A stretch of 64,000 nucleotides of DNA from Coleofasciculaceae cyanobacterium (lineage in GTDB: Bacteria > Cyanobacteriota > Cyanobacteriia > Cyanobacteriales > Xenococcaceae): the NCBI GenBank assembly GCA_036703275.1, contig DATNPK010000096.1:1-64000 (forward strand), read 5' to 3'. Positions 47,678 through 56,398 of this stretch are shown here, piece after piece; position 1 is the stretch's first letter, and every line of letters starts with the position of its first letter. A model generated the notes under the pieces. It saw only the letters and a list, made by a program, of their open reading frames with translations. It made no database searches and had not been told where the DNA came from. The position numbers and the translations under genes are program-made.

Positions 47678-48226
47678 TTAATAAGCATCTTGTAGCTCAT
47701 AAAAGTCAGGAGATACATAATCTTTGCGCAAGGGAAAGCCTACCCAATCTTCGTTCATTAAAATGCGCTTGAGATTAGGATGTCCTTCGTAGATGATGCC
47801 AAACATATCGTAGCTTTCCCTTTCCTGCCAGTCTGCTGCTTTCCAAATCCAATACAGAGAAGGGACTCTCGGATTATCTCTAGTCAGAAAAACCTTGAGA
47901 CGGACTTCTTCTGGCTGCTCGATATCATCGCCAACTTTAATTAGATGGTAAAAGCTAACTAGCTCTTTTCCTGGGCCTAAATCGTAAGCTCCCTGACACT
48001 GGAGGTAGTTATAACCATAAGCATACAGCGCAGTGGCGATCGGCAGTAATAAATCTGCTTCTACCTTAATCATTTCCACATTAGAAGTATCGGGTGCTAA
48101 AGCCTCATTGTCAAAGCCATTTTCCGTAAGCCAGGTAGAAGTTTGACCCGCAGCAACTATCTCAGATGCTGCCTCATTTCCTTGAGGATTCTCTTGAGGA
48201 TTCTGATTTTCTTTTTCTTCAGCCAC
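47678..48226 (-). CDS. ndhJ: NDH-1 subunit J
   Basis: Subunit of the peripheral arm of the thylakoid NDH-1 complex (30-kDa subunit, NuoC-like). [63 protein letters not shown] (key family block, split here for length: about residues 129-170) identifies it. Length 182. Last gene of ndhC-ndhK-ndhJ; its ATG overlaps the end of ndhK by 8 bp, so translation is coupled. Confidence 0.96.
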   Translation of the reverse strand: MAEEKENQNPQENPQGNEAASEIVAAGQTSTWLTENGFDNEALAPDTSNVEMIKVEADLLLPIATALYAYGYNYLQCQGAYDLGPGKELVSFYHLIKVGDDIEQPEEVRLKVFLTRDNPRVPSLYWIWKAADWQERESYDMFGIIYEGHPNLKRILMNEDWVGFPLRKDYVSPDFYELQDAY

Positions 48227-48950
48227 GTTCCACCTCTTTCTCTGCTGATTCTATTGCCGGTAAAGGCATACCCATAGCTTCGGCAAGCTCTTTTGGTGGT
48301 GCTTGGCGAGTCTCAGACTGAATGTATTTACCATCAAAAATTGGCTCAACCGACTTCATATTGTGCATCGTGCTGTAGTAGCGATGAGTCTGTTCGACAG
48401 TTGAAGCTCTTTCCTGTATCGATTGATTAGAAATTTTTTTGCGTAGCTTAATGATGGCATCAAAAATAGCTTCTGGACGAGGAGGACAACCAGGCATATA
48501 TACATCCACGGGTATTAGCTTGTCTACACCCCTTACAGTAGTTGTAGAGTCAGCACTAAACATTCCTCCAGTAATGGTACAGGCACCCATCGCAATTACA
48601 TACTTAGGTTCGGGCATCTCTTCATAGAGGCGAACCAAAGCAGGAGCCATTTTCATGGTAATTGTGCCTGCGGTAATAATCAAGTCCGACTGACGAGGAC
48701 TAGAACGAGGTACTAAGCCATAGCGGTCAAAATCAAATCTAGAACCAATCAAGGCAGCAAATTCGATAAAACAACAGGCTGTACCATATAACATGGGCCA
48801 CAGACTAGATAGCTTTGCCCAATTATAGAGATCGTCTACCGTAGTCAAAATGACGTTTTCTGATAAATCCTGGGTTACCTTGGTCGGGCTAATCGGATTA
48901 AGTATTTTTTCTTGTTGCTGTTGTTCAAATGTTGAAGAATTCATGACCAT
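48219..48950 (-). CDS. ndhK: NDH-1 subunit K (4Fe-4S)
   Basis: NuoB-type subunit holding the last iron-sulfur cluster (N2) of NDH-1. The Cys ligands lie in [21 protein letters not shown] and [13 protein letters not shown]. The open frame runs 37 codons further upstream, but that part overlaps ndhC out of frame. GGAG sits ten bases before the ATG at 48950, and a second ATG at 48944 overlaps the ndhC stop (ATGA). I take 48950 (243 residues). Middle gene of the operon. Confidence 0.95.
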   Translation of the reverse strand: MVMNSSTFEQQQQEKILNPISPTKVTQDLSENVILTTVDDLYNWAKLSSLWPMLYGTACCFIEFAALIGSRFDFDRYGLVPRSSPRQSDLIITAGTITMKMAPALVRLYEEMPEPKYVIAMGACTITGGMFSADSTTTVRGVDKLIPVDVYMPGCPPRPEAIFDAIIKLRKKISNQSIQERASTVEQTHRYYSTMHNMKSVEPIFDGKYIQSETRQAPPKELAEAMGMPLPAIESAEKEVERG

Positions 48951-49303
48951 TCTAAAGCTCCTTTTCTCCACGCATACACTAAGGCAATTACCAAAATGGC
49001 AATAAAAATTAGGGCTTCTACAAATGCTAACAATCCTAAACGACTGAAAGCTACTGCCCAAGGATATAAAAACACTGTTTCTACATCAAAGACCACAAAC
49101 ACCAAAGCAAACATATAATAGCGGATGTTAAACTGAATCCAAGCACCGCCAATGGGTTCCATCCCAGATTCGTATGTTGTTTGGCGTTCTGGACCACCGT
49201 TACTAGGTCTTAATAGTTTAGAGGCAGTTAAAGCTAGGGCTGGGACTGCGCTACAAATGAGTAAGAAACCCAAGAAATATTCATAACCGTTGAGGACAAA
49301 CAA
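48941..49303 (-). CDS. ndhC: NDH-1 subunit C
   Basis: NuoA-type membrane subunit with three helices; 120 residues. The conserved [43 protein letters not shown] block identifies it. It leads ndhC-ndhK-ndhJ, and the promoter must lie in 49304-49467, an A+T-rich spacer. Confidence 0.96.
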   Translation of the reverse strand: MFVLNGYEYFLGFLLICSAVPALALTASKLLRPSNGGPERQTTYESGMEPIGGAWIQFNIRYYMFALVFVVFDVETVFLYPWAVAFSRLGLLAFVEALIFIAILVIALVYAWRKGALEWS

Positions 49304-49467
49304 TTTTTATTTATTACTCCCTAGTGAATTGTGTATGTCGTTACTATATTTGTTTACTTTATACTAATTGTAATGGAATTTAGAGATTGAAAAGGTAACA
49401 AGCGATCGCCAATAAATATTTTAATCTTAAAAGATTAATTTGAACTAAGACAAGTAGAAATCAGCAG

Positions 49468-49977
49468 TTACTGTAAGACTCCAATTACCCCATAGTAAAC
49501 ACAAGCACCAGCACTCAACAAATAAACCAACCAAGTCAGAAAAAACCCAACGGCGCGTCCTACTGATGGGCCATAAGTTTTGATTACTGCCCAAGCATGA
49601 AAAATGCGAGCAATAGTCAGCACACTGCCCAAAAGCCATAATAACCAAGCTGGTGAACTGACTGACTCCAGCAAGAGAATCAGCAGCAACGCCAAGGGAA
49701 CATATTCAACAAAATTACCAAAAGCTCTTACTTTACGCTGTAACATTCCATCATCGCGCTTTTTTGTCGCTACAAATTTTTGAGTATAGTTTTCGACGAA
49801 GGCTGCCCAGTTTCCAGGTTTTTCGAGATAGTTGGGTTGATTAGATATGTCTGCTTTTGACTCTCCATGCCAAACCCTGGTACTTGTTCGCTCCATCACT
49901 ACAAGATAAGATAAAGCGATCGCCATAAATCCGAATATTCCGCCGAAAAATGTTGCAATAGGAAGAGTATTGTTCAT
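49468..49977 (-). CDS. MAPEG-family membrane protein
   Basis: 169 residues with four hydrophobic helices and the family pattern ENYTQKFVATKKRDDGMLQR, then GNFVEYVPLALLLILLLE (the E-x-x-P motif) and ARIFHAWAVIK. MAPEG proteins are glutathione-dependent transferases or related membrane enzymes; cyanobacterial copies are little studied. A DUF2834 gene precedes it on the same strand by 48 bp. Confidence 0.85.
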   Translation of the reverse strand: MNNTLPIATFFGGIFGFMAIALSYLVVMERTSTRVWHGESKADISNQPNYLEKPGNWAAFVENYTQKFVATKKRDDGMLQRKVRAFGNFVEYVPLALLLILLLESVSSPAWLLWLLGSVLTIARIFHAWAVIKTYGPSVGRAVGFFLTWLVYLLSAGACVYYGVIGVLQ

Positions 49978-50025
49978 CTGTATTTACTGGAAAATTTGTT
50001 GTTGATCTAGAGAAAAATGATGCGA

Positions 50026-50367
50026 TTACGCTTCTTCTGAGATTATTTGTATCTGTGGCTCAGCTAGCCGCAGGGATCGCATTCCCAGAAATAAAGGCAA
50101 GGCAAAAGATAAACCAATGATTAAATCTAAGACAATATAAATCCAGAGAAATTTCATTTGCAATCTTGTCCCTTCTGTAACCACAAAGATCCAAAACACT
50201 ACCACAGAAATGAATAGATCTAAGGCAAAAAAGCTAGAAATTTGATTGATAAATAACTGTTTCCAGAATAAAGCTAAGTTAAAACCATGATCGGCAATAA
50301 AGGCAATAAATTGTGAGTAGGGTATGACTAAACCAAGTAAAGACAAGCAGAAATAAATTGGCTGCAT
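50026..50367 (-). CDS. DUF2834 membrane protein
   Basis: 113 residues with three hydrophobic helices and FALDLFISVVVFWIFV typical of DUF2834. Function unknown. It lies between an AraC-type regulator gene and the MAPEG gene on one strand, with about 108 and 48 bp between them, which suggests a small regulated unit. Confidence 0.7.
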   Translation of the reverse strand: MQPIYFCLSLLGLVIPYSQFIAFIADHGFNLALFWKQLFINQISSFFALDLFISVVVFWIFVVTEGTRLQMKFLWIYIVLDLIIGLSFALPLFLGMRSLRLAEPQIQIISEEA

Positions 50368-50475
50368 AATAACTATCTAGCAGAAGCTTTTCAATTAACT
50401 TGCCTATCAGTTTAGAAACTTCTTGTTTAACTGTCTTATCGATTCTTCCGAAAAATGTTTTATTCTTACGATTAA

Positions 50476-51366
50476 TTAAAATAAGTTTTGATAGGCCTTG
50501 GGCGTAATTTGAAAATGCTGACGAAATACCCTAGTAAAATGACTTTGGTTTTTGAATCCAACTTCCTGACATACAAGCGCAATTGGTAAATTTTTTTGCC
50601 GTAATAGCGTTTTAGCTTTTTCTAACCGACATTGAGTAATATATTGATGGGGTGGTAATCCCATACATTGCTTAAATAGACTAGCAAAGTAATGCGGACT
50701 AATTTGAATTAGATTAGCCAGTAAATCTAGACTTAGGTTTCGATCTAAATGTTCTTGAATGTATTCAATAATTATTTTTAATTGATATGGGGGCAATCCT
50801 CCCCTGTATTCTTTAATGAAATTTTTAACTGCATATCGTCGTAATAAATGCGCTGCTAGTGCTATTGTCATCGAATCAGCATAAAGCTTGCTATCTTCAC
50901 CAGCAATTTCTAATTCCGTCTTTAATGCTAATGCCATTTGTTGAATCAAAGGATCTTGGAATTTCAAATGCGATAACCCTCTGGGTACGCTTCGCGATCG
51001 CAATCTAACATTACTATCAGCAGTTTCGCCGACAGCTATCAAAACATCAGGAGACAAAAATAAATCGATCAAAGGTACTTCCCGATCCGTTTTTACTCTG
51101 GGAAAAAGTTCGCCAGCAGGGATAAGAGCTACATCGCCTTTGGTATATTGTTCATGATGCCACTGTCCATTAATTTGAAAACTCGCCTGAAATTCTCCTT
51201 GACAAACAATTAAAATGTGACTGGGAGTAACTGCTTCGGGCATCTCACCCGCGGGTTCTAATTCATAAACCAAACCAAGCTTATCCCATCCTGCTGTGTT
51301 GCTGGAAAGAAGATGCTCGTGTTCATCTTCACCGTATAAGTTGGTAAGAGACTGTTGTGAAGGCAA
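50476..51366 (-). CDS. AraC-family transcription regulator
   Basis: An N-terminal cupin-like sensor domain (about 45-110: LIVCQGEFQASFQINGQWHH, GDVALIPAGE) is followed by two helix-turn-helices at the C-terminus (LSLDLLANLIQISPHYFASL and ALVCQEVGFKNQSHFTRVFR, the AraC signature). 296 residues. Likely targets are the DUF2834 and MAPEG genes behind it. Codons near 50980-51000 (RSVPRG) coincide with a word of the palindromic repeat family (GGTACGCTTCGCGATCGC), so part of a repeat may have been absorbed into the coding region. Confidence 0.9.
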   Translation of the reverse strand: MPSQQSLTNLYGEDEHEHLLSSNTAGWDKLGLVYELEPAGEMPEAVTPSHILIVCQGEFQASFQINGQWHHEQYTKGDVALIPAGELFPRVKTDREVPLIDLFLSPDVLIAVGETADSNVRLRSRSVPRGLSHLKFQDPLIQQMALALKTELEIAGEDSKLYADSMTIALAAHLLRRYAVKNFIKEYRGGLPPYQLKIIIEYIQEHLDRNLSLDLLANLIQISPHYFASLFKQCMGLPPHQYITQCRLEKAKTLLRQKNLPIALVCQEVGFKNQSHFTRVFRQHFQITPKAYQNLF

Positions 51367-51504
51367 AATTAAAGATTAAGAGATTAAACTACAGAATATT
51401 ACTGTGTGTTGCTGTAAGTTCGAGATTTTTCTTTTCTTATTGAGTTTTATGCTCGACATTATTTACTACTTTCAATCCACTATTCCACGAAAAAACAACA
51501 CTAA

Positions 51505-51966
51505 CTACTTTAAGGGATCGCAGCGAATTTCAATAATAAAACCATCGGGATCGTAGATATAAAAACCTTTACCAGTCAGACGAGTCACCACGTCAATCGC
51601 CACAGGAATTTGAAGTTCTTTTATGGTTTTTACTGCATCATCAAATAGTTGCGGATCGATATCAAATGAAAGATGATTAGCGCGGGTAAACTGTTTCTCT
51701 GGATCTTGATTGGGCGGGTTTAGATCGGGTTCGGCAAATAAATCGAGAATTATGCCGTCAGGAGTTTTAAAATTACAAACTTTTCCTGCTGCGACTAACT
51801 TTACTAGCGTAGATGGAACTTCTTCTCCTGTTAGCTGATGTAAACCTAAAATATTGCCATAAAAATGCTTGGATGTGTTCATGTCTTTAACGTTTAAAGC
51901 AATGTGATGCACACGCCGTAAACTGCCAGATGCTAAACCTTGAGACTTTATTTCTTGTTTAAGCAT
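51505..51966 (-). CDS. VOC/glyoxalase-fold protein
   Basis: 153 residues from the ATG at 51966. The start RRVHHIALNVKDMNTSKHFY-GNILGLHQL, LSFDIDP and the end GFYIYDPDGFIIEIR carry the His/Glu metal ligand positions of vicinal-oxygen-chelate proteins. It could be a lyase, dioxygenase or resistance protein; substrate unknown. A TTG three codons earlier is possible but less likely. Confidence 0.82.
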   Translation of the reverse strand: MLKQEIKSQGLASGSLRRVHHIALNVKDMNTSKHFYGNILGLHQLTGEEVPSTLVKLVAAGKVCNFKTPDGIILDLFAEPDLNPPNQDPEKQFTRANHLSFDIDPQLFDDAVKTIKELQIPVAIDVVTRLTGKGFYIYDPDGFIIEIRCDPLK

Positions 51967-51999
51967 AATAACCAAATATTAATATAAGAGCGTTTGCCC

Positions 52000-52212
52000 T
52001 TACTGTAACTCTACTCGATGGGTTGTTCCTGCAACGGTAACGCGATCGCCTGTAACTAATTTACGCCCTCGTCTCATCTCTTCTTCGCCGTTTACCTCCA
52101 CCATGCCTTGTTTAATAATAATTTTGGCTTCTCCGCCAGTTTGGGCAATTCCCTGCCATTTAAGAAACTGATCGAGTTTGATGTGCGATCGCAATGTCGA
52201 ATTGTGGATCAT
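52000..52212 (-). CDS. S4-domain RNA-binding protein (YaaA/RlbA-like)
   Basis: 70 residues that are almost entirely an S4 domain (IKLDQFLKWQGIAQTGGEAK, EVNGEEEMRRGRKLVTGDRV), the fold used to bind structured RNA. Its ATG overlaps the TGA of a truncated acetyltransferase remnant (ATGA). Confidence 0.88.
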   Translation of the reverse strand: MIHNSTLRSHIKLDQFLKWQGIAQTGGEAKIIIKQGMVEVNGEEEMRRGRKLVTGDRVTVAGTTHRVELQ

Positions 52213-52385
52213 AAGCGATAAAAATACTGATAGACCTTAGTGAACCCTAATTTATTGTACAGATTTATTCCCTCTTGGTTCTCGGTTTCTACCTGAAGAT
52301 AGGCTTTAGTCGCACCGTTGGCTTTGCCCCAGTTCAACATGACTAAAATTTGAGCTAATTTTTGGTCTTGTACCGCTCGCTACAT
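52209..52385 (-). pseudogene. GNAT acetyltransferase C-terminal stub
   Basis: On the minus strand the frame ending at the TGA 52209-52211 reads AQILVMLNWGKANGATKAYL, then QVETENQEGINLYNKLGFTK and VYQYFYRL. This is the C-terminal half of a GNAT N-acetyltransferase. There is no acetyl-CoA loop or start codon; sequence upstream of about 52385 does not continue it. It is a relic of a gene that was coupled to the S4 gene. Confidence 0.7.
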
Positions 52386-52432
52386 GAGTGTTGACTATTG
52401 ACTGATAATGTTACTCTTTTACTAAAGTTTAT

Positions 52433-53086
52433 ATGATTGAACTGATGAGCGACAATCAAGATCAAATAGTCGAGCAACTTTCGATACAACTATCAGCGAT
52501 TCAGGAACAGTTAAGCCAGTTATCTAACCGTTTTGATAACTGGGAAAATAATCTCAGCGAAGTATCTAGCCTACCAGCCAAAATATCTCAGTTGGAAGAT
52601 GACCTAATGTTGTTGGGCGATCGCTATCGTTATCAAGATCTGCAAAAATATCTGGCAGCAAAAAACTGGTTTGAAGCGGATAAAGAAACTATTAGAGTAA
52701 TTTTAGCCGTTACAGCCAAGGAAATTGAAGAGTTGACTCCAGAAGATATTCAGCATTTTCCCTGTAATGACTTAATGGTAATCGATCGCCTTTGGACTAG
52801 GTACAGTGATGGACGTTTTGGCTTTAGTCCTCAACTAAAAATTTACCAAGAAAAAGGTGGTAGTTTTGACACGACTGTCGAACAAAATCAGCAGCTTGTC
52901 GAAACCTGGGGAGAACATTTGGGATGGCGCAAAGATAATCGCTGGCTTCCCTGTAGCGAATTGGATTTTAGTCTTAATGCACCCTTCGGTTGTCACCCTT
53001 CTCGTTGGTGGAATTCTCCTTACGGTTCAAAAATGACCAATTTTTTTTTAGGACGTTTGATTACCTGTGAGATCGCTGCTAAGTAA
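52433..53086 (+). CDS. GUN4-domain protein
   Basis: The C-terminal 150 residues are a GUN4 domain (YQDLQKYLAAKNWFEADKET, DLMVIDRLWTRYSDGRFGFS, WGEHLGWR, NAPFGCHPSRWW). GUN4 binds protoporphyrin IX and Mg-protoporphyrin and activates Mg-chelatase in chlorophyll synthesis. The N-terminal 65 residues are a predicted coiled coil (EQLSIQLSAIQEQLSQLSNR) rather than anything I recognise. Starts at ATG 52433 or 52445 are both possible. Whether this is the main Gun4 or a paralogue cannot be told here. Confidence 0.85.
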   Translation: MIELMSDNQDQIVEQLSIQLSAIQEQLSQLSNRFDNWENNLSEVSSLPAKISQLEDDLMLLGDRYRYQDLQKYLAAKNWFEADKETIRVILAVTAKEIEELTPEDIQHFPCNDLMVIDRLWTRYSDGRFGFSPQLKIYQEKGGSFDTTVEQNQQLVETWGEHLGWRKDNRWLPCSELDFSLNAPFGCHPSRWWNSPYGSKMTNFFLGRLITCEIAAK

Positions 53087-53173
53087 TACACATCAACATT
53101 TAGTTTATATTTAAAGCTAAAAGCTAATAGCCAGATCGTTATCGACTTCATACTTTAATCAACATTTTAAACT

Positions 53174-53806
53174 ATGGCTACTCTCTCTTTAGATAATAGT
53201 TTAACTACCGTAATGATTATTTTTGCGGTTGAACCAGAACAGCAGCAAGAACTTATTGATGCAATTAAAGAGTTTGTTGAGACTGTCAAAACTCAACCAG
53301 GCTTTGTTTCGGCTAATTTACATAAAAGTATTGACGGGGTAAAAGTCGTTAATTATGCCCAGTGGTCTAGTAGGTCGGCTTATGAATCTTTTGTAAATAA
53401 CGAAAAAGTACAGTCGCAAGCTGGCATTCGAGAATTTACTCCTCCAGATTCTCACGTATATGAAATAGTGACCTCAGAATCGAAAGTAGGTACGCCAGAA
53501 ATAAAAGAGGGAGAATACATCGTTCACGTTGCCGAATTTAGTATGTCGTCAGAGAATCAGCCAAAAATGGTAGAACTGGCTAAAGAACACGTAAAACCTG
53601 CAATGGAACAACCAGGATTAATCTCCGCTACTTTTCACCGCAGTTTAGATGGTACTCGCGTAATTAACTACGGACATTGGGCAAACAAAGAGGCTATTGA
53701 AGAACTTAGAAAACAACCAGGCTTTAGCAAAGATAAACCTTACTGGGAAGGACTTGCCGATAATGTATATCATCTTTATGAAGTAGTCCATACCGTTAAC
53801 TCATAA
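53174..53806 (+). CDS. Tandem ABM-domain (antibiotic biosynthesis monooxygenase-like) protein
   Basis: Two homologous halves (about 10-100 and 115-208), each a ferredoxin-like ABM domain: VETVKTQPGFVSANLHKSID, VNYAQW and then VKPAMEQPGLISATFHRSLD, INYGHW. ABM proteins are small heme-degrading or quinone-forming monooxygenases, or simply dimeric binding domains. It lies 57 bp before the regulator/reductase fusion on the same strand and may be co-transcribed. Confidence 0.82.
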   Translation: MATLSLDNSLTTVMIIFAVEPEQQQELIDAIKEFVETVKTQPGFVSANLHKSIDGVKVVNYAQWSSRSAYESFVNNEKVQSQAGIREFTPPDSHVYEIVTSESKVGTPEIKEGEYIVHVAEFSMSSENQPKMVELAKEHVKPAMEQPGLISATFHRSLDGTRVINYGHWANKEAIEELRKQPGFSKDKPYWEGLADNVYHLYEVVHTVNS

Positions 53807-53863
53807 TTTTGGTTAGGGCGAATAGCTATTCGCCCCTACGTTATTCTTCATTCTTTTATAAAT

Positions 53864-55531
53864 ATGGCTAAACCAACAATTCTTACCATAGATGACGATT
53901 TAGAAGTCTTACAGGCGATCGCCCGCGATCTCAGAAAAGAATATGGCGATCGCTTTCGCATTGTCCGCGCCAACTCTGGGGCATCGGCAATTGAAACCCT
54001 AGAACAACTTAAGTTGCGTAACGAGACGGTAGCTTTATTCCTCACAGATCAAAGAATGCCCGAAATGAACGGGGTAGAGTTTATCGAACAAGCTGCACCG
54101 ATGTTCCCCAAAGCTAAACGGGTATTGCTTACGGCTTATGCGGATACGAATGCAGCAATTCAGGCAATCAATAGCGCCCGACTCGATTATTATCTCCTCA
54201 AGCCTTGGGATCCTCCTGAAGAAAAACTATATCCTGTCTTAGACGATCTGTTAGAAGATTGGTTAGCCGTATATCGTCCTGCATTTGAAGGCATTAGAGT
54301 GATTGGCGATCGCTGGTCACCCTGTTCTCATAACGTAAAAGATTTTTTAGCCCGTAATCAGATTCCCTATCAGTGGCTGGATGTAGAAACTGAACCAGAA
54401 GCTACTAAACTGCTTGATTATGTATCAAATGGCAGTCAGCCTAAACTCCCTTTAGTCTTATTTGCCAACGGAGATAGATTAGAACAGCCCAGTAACCTGG
54501 AAGTTGCCGAAAAAATCGGGCTACAAACCCAAGCCGAAAAGCCTTTTTACGATCTGGTAATCGTTGGAGGAGGCCCAGCAGGCTTAGCAGCAGCGGTATA
54601 TGGCGCATCGGAAGGCTTAAGTACGGTAATGATCGAACGTTCTGCCCCTGGTGGACAGGCAGGTTCTAGTTCTCGCATTGAAAACTATCTCGGTTTCCCT
54701 GTTGGTTTAAGCGGTGACGACCTAGCTAGGCGTGGTGTAACTCAGGCAAGACGCTTTGGCGTAGAAATTTTAACTCCCCAAGAAGTTGTAGAAGTAAGGC
54801 TAGAAGATCCCTATCGCATTGTCAAGTTAGCCGATGGTAGCGAAATCAACTGTCATGCGTTATTACTAGCAACGGGAGTATATTGGCGCAAATTAAATTT
54901 GCCTGGGTGCGATCGCCTGACGGGTAGAGGTGTCTATTATGGCGCAGCAAAAACCGAAGCTTTATCTTGCCAAGATGAACATATTTATTTAGTTGGGGGG
55001 GCAAATTCGGCCGGACAAGCAGCGATGTATTTTTCGCAATATGCTTCTAAGGTAACTATGTTAGTGCGAGGAGACTCTCTGACTAAAAGTATGTCTCAGT
55101 ATCTGATCGATCAGATTGGTGCTACAGAAAACATCGAAGTGCTTCCCCATACCGAAATTGCGGCAGTACACGGCGAAAATAGTCTTACAGGACTGACTTT
55201 ACTCTATAACCAGACAGGAGAAACTGAAAAAGTAGAAACTAATTCTCTGTTTATCTTTATTGGCGCAAAACCTGAAACCGAATGGCTAGATGGCGTAATA
55301 GCCAGAGATGAGCGAGGCTTTATCTATGCGGGGGCAGATTTGAAGAAAAACGAGCATTTTCGGGGCTGGAATCGCGATCGCGATCCGTTCTTATTAGAAA
55401 CTAGCGTCCCTGGGATCTTTGTCGCAGGAGATGTGCGACATAACTCAGTTAAGCGGGTAGCTTCTGGTGTGGGAGAAGGTTCGATCTCCATTATGTTCGT
55501 GCATCGTTATTTAGCTGAAGTAGGTGCGTAG
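53864..55531 (+). CDS. Response regulator - glutaredoxin-like - thioredoxin-reductase-like fusion
   Basis: Residues 1-125 are a receiver domain (IDDDLEVLQ; phospho-Asp in LTDQRMPEMNG; Lys in YYLLKPW). About 140-215 is a thioredoxin-fold domain (IRVIGDRWSPCSHNVKDFLA) with a single Cys. About 225-555 is a FAD/NAD reductase of the thioredoxin-reductase fold (GGGPAGLAAAVYGASEG, GGANSAGQAAMYFS, GIFVAGDVRH). The redox CxxC of true thioredoxin reductase is replaced (GVYYGAAKTEA), so it cannot reduce thioredoxin in the usual way. Two-component phosphorylation presumably tunes a flavin redox reaction; the substrate is unknown. Confidence 0.88.
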   Translation: MAKPTILTIDDDLEVLQAIARDLRKEYGDRFRIVRANSGASAIETLEQLKLRNETVALFLTDQRMPEMNGVEFIEQAAPMFPKAKRVLLTAYADTNAAIQAINSARLDYYLLKPWDPPEEKLYPVLDDLLEDWLAVYRPAFEGIRVIGDRWSPCSHNVKDFLARNQIPYQWLDVETEPEATKLLDYVSNGSQPKLPLVLFANGDRLEQPSNLEVAEKIGLQTQAEKPFYDLVIVGGGPAGLAAAVYGASEGLSTVMIERSAPGGQAGSSSRIENYLGFPVGLSGDDLARRGVTQARRFGVEILTPQEVVEVRLEDPYRIVKLADGSEINCHALLLATGVYWRKLNLPGCDRLTGRGVYYGAAKTEALSCQDEHIYLVGGANSAGQAAMYFSQYASKVTMLVRGDSLTKSMSQYLIDQIGATENIEVLPHTEIAAVHGENSLTGLTLLYNQTGETEKVETNSLFIFIGAKPETEWLDGVIARDERGFIYAGADLKKNEHFRGWNRDRDPFLLETSVPGIFVAGDVRHNSVKRVASGVGEGSISIMFVHRYLAEVGA

Positions 55532-55867
55532 TTAACATTGAACATTGAACATTGAACATTTATCAGCCTTCAGGATAATAAGTTTCATCTTAGTTCGATT
55601 CTCATTATTTGCGACGCGAAGGACGCGCCTCCAGGCGCTAATCCTTTAGGGCTAGTCCTTTAGGGCGTAGCTTATCCTTTAGGACTTATTACGCTTTGCT
55701 AAAATTTACGAGCGCAATTGTTAACCAAGAAGTATTGGATGGCGATCGCCTGGTTGCTGTTTGCCAATTAATTATCTATATAATAATTAATCAAATACAA
55801 CTAGACTTCAGACCCTAAAAGATTTAGCATTAGCTACTAAGCAAAAAAATGTGATAGAGGAAAGAGT
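55532..55867. repeat. Intergenic region with a palindromic repeat element
   Basis: Four GAACATT-type units (55535-55560) follow the stop codon. At about 55608-55695 lies a repeat element: GCGACGCGAAGGACGCG, then the 30-bp block 55637-55666 identical to 335-364 in the transposase element, then another CTTATCCTTTAGGAC copy. The rest is A+T-rich and contains the leader of the TRAP genes. Confidence 0.65.
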
Positions 55868-56398
55868 TTGAGCAAGCTATTAAAAATAGCCCAGGCGATC
55901 GATATCTTAAATGAATGGATTGGTCGTATTATCTACTGGCTAGTATTGTTAATGGTTGCAGTAGGAGTATGGAATGTTTTGGGGCGATATTTAGGGCGGA
56001 TTATCGGGACTAATCTTACTTCTAACTCCCTCATCGAAATCCAGTGGTATCTGTTTGATGTGGTATTTTTGTTTGGTGCTGCCTATGCCCTTAAATATGA
56101 CGAACACGTTCGAGTAGATATTTTTTATAAAGGCTGGAGTCGTCGTCGCAAAGCTCTAGCTAATTTTTTAGGCAATGTTTTATTTTTAATTCCTTTTAGC
56201 AGTCTACTTATTTATTATTCTTGGGGAACAGTAGTTAATTCGTGGAGAATACAGGAAATGTCTCCCGATCCTGGTGGTTTACCGCGATATCCCATCAAGT
56301 TTGCCATCATTCTCGCTTTTATTTTGTTAATTTTGCAGGGCATCTCCGAAGCAATTAAAAACTGGAATATTTATACTAGTCGTGAGGATAGGCAATGA
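55868..56398 (+). CDS. TRAP transporter small permease (DctQ type)
   Basis: 176 residues, four hydrophobic helices with LLVLLMVAVGVWNVLGRYLG-like first helix, WYLFDVVFLFGAAYALKYDEHVRVDIFY (family block, about 62-90) and a final helix before the stop. TRAP small permeases pair with DctM to move carboxylates or amino acids with Na+. No upstream ATG fits; TTG 55868 follows GAGGAAAG. The stop overlaps the ATG of the large permease. Confidence 0.88.
   Translation: MSKLLKIAQAIDILNEWIGRIIYWLVLLMVAVGVWNVLGRYLGRIIGTNLTSNSLIEIQWYLFDVVFLFGAAYALKYDEHVRVDIFYKGWSRRRKALANFLGNVLFLIPFSSLLIYYSWGTVVNSWRIQEMSPDPGGLPRYPIKFAIILAFILLILQGISEAIKNWNIYTSREDRQ

Noticed and set aside
55535-55560. GAACATT tandem units as a possible CRISPR array start
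   Set aside because: Units are 8-9 bp with no spacers; a simple tandem repeat.
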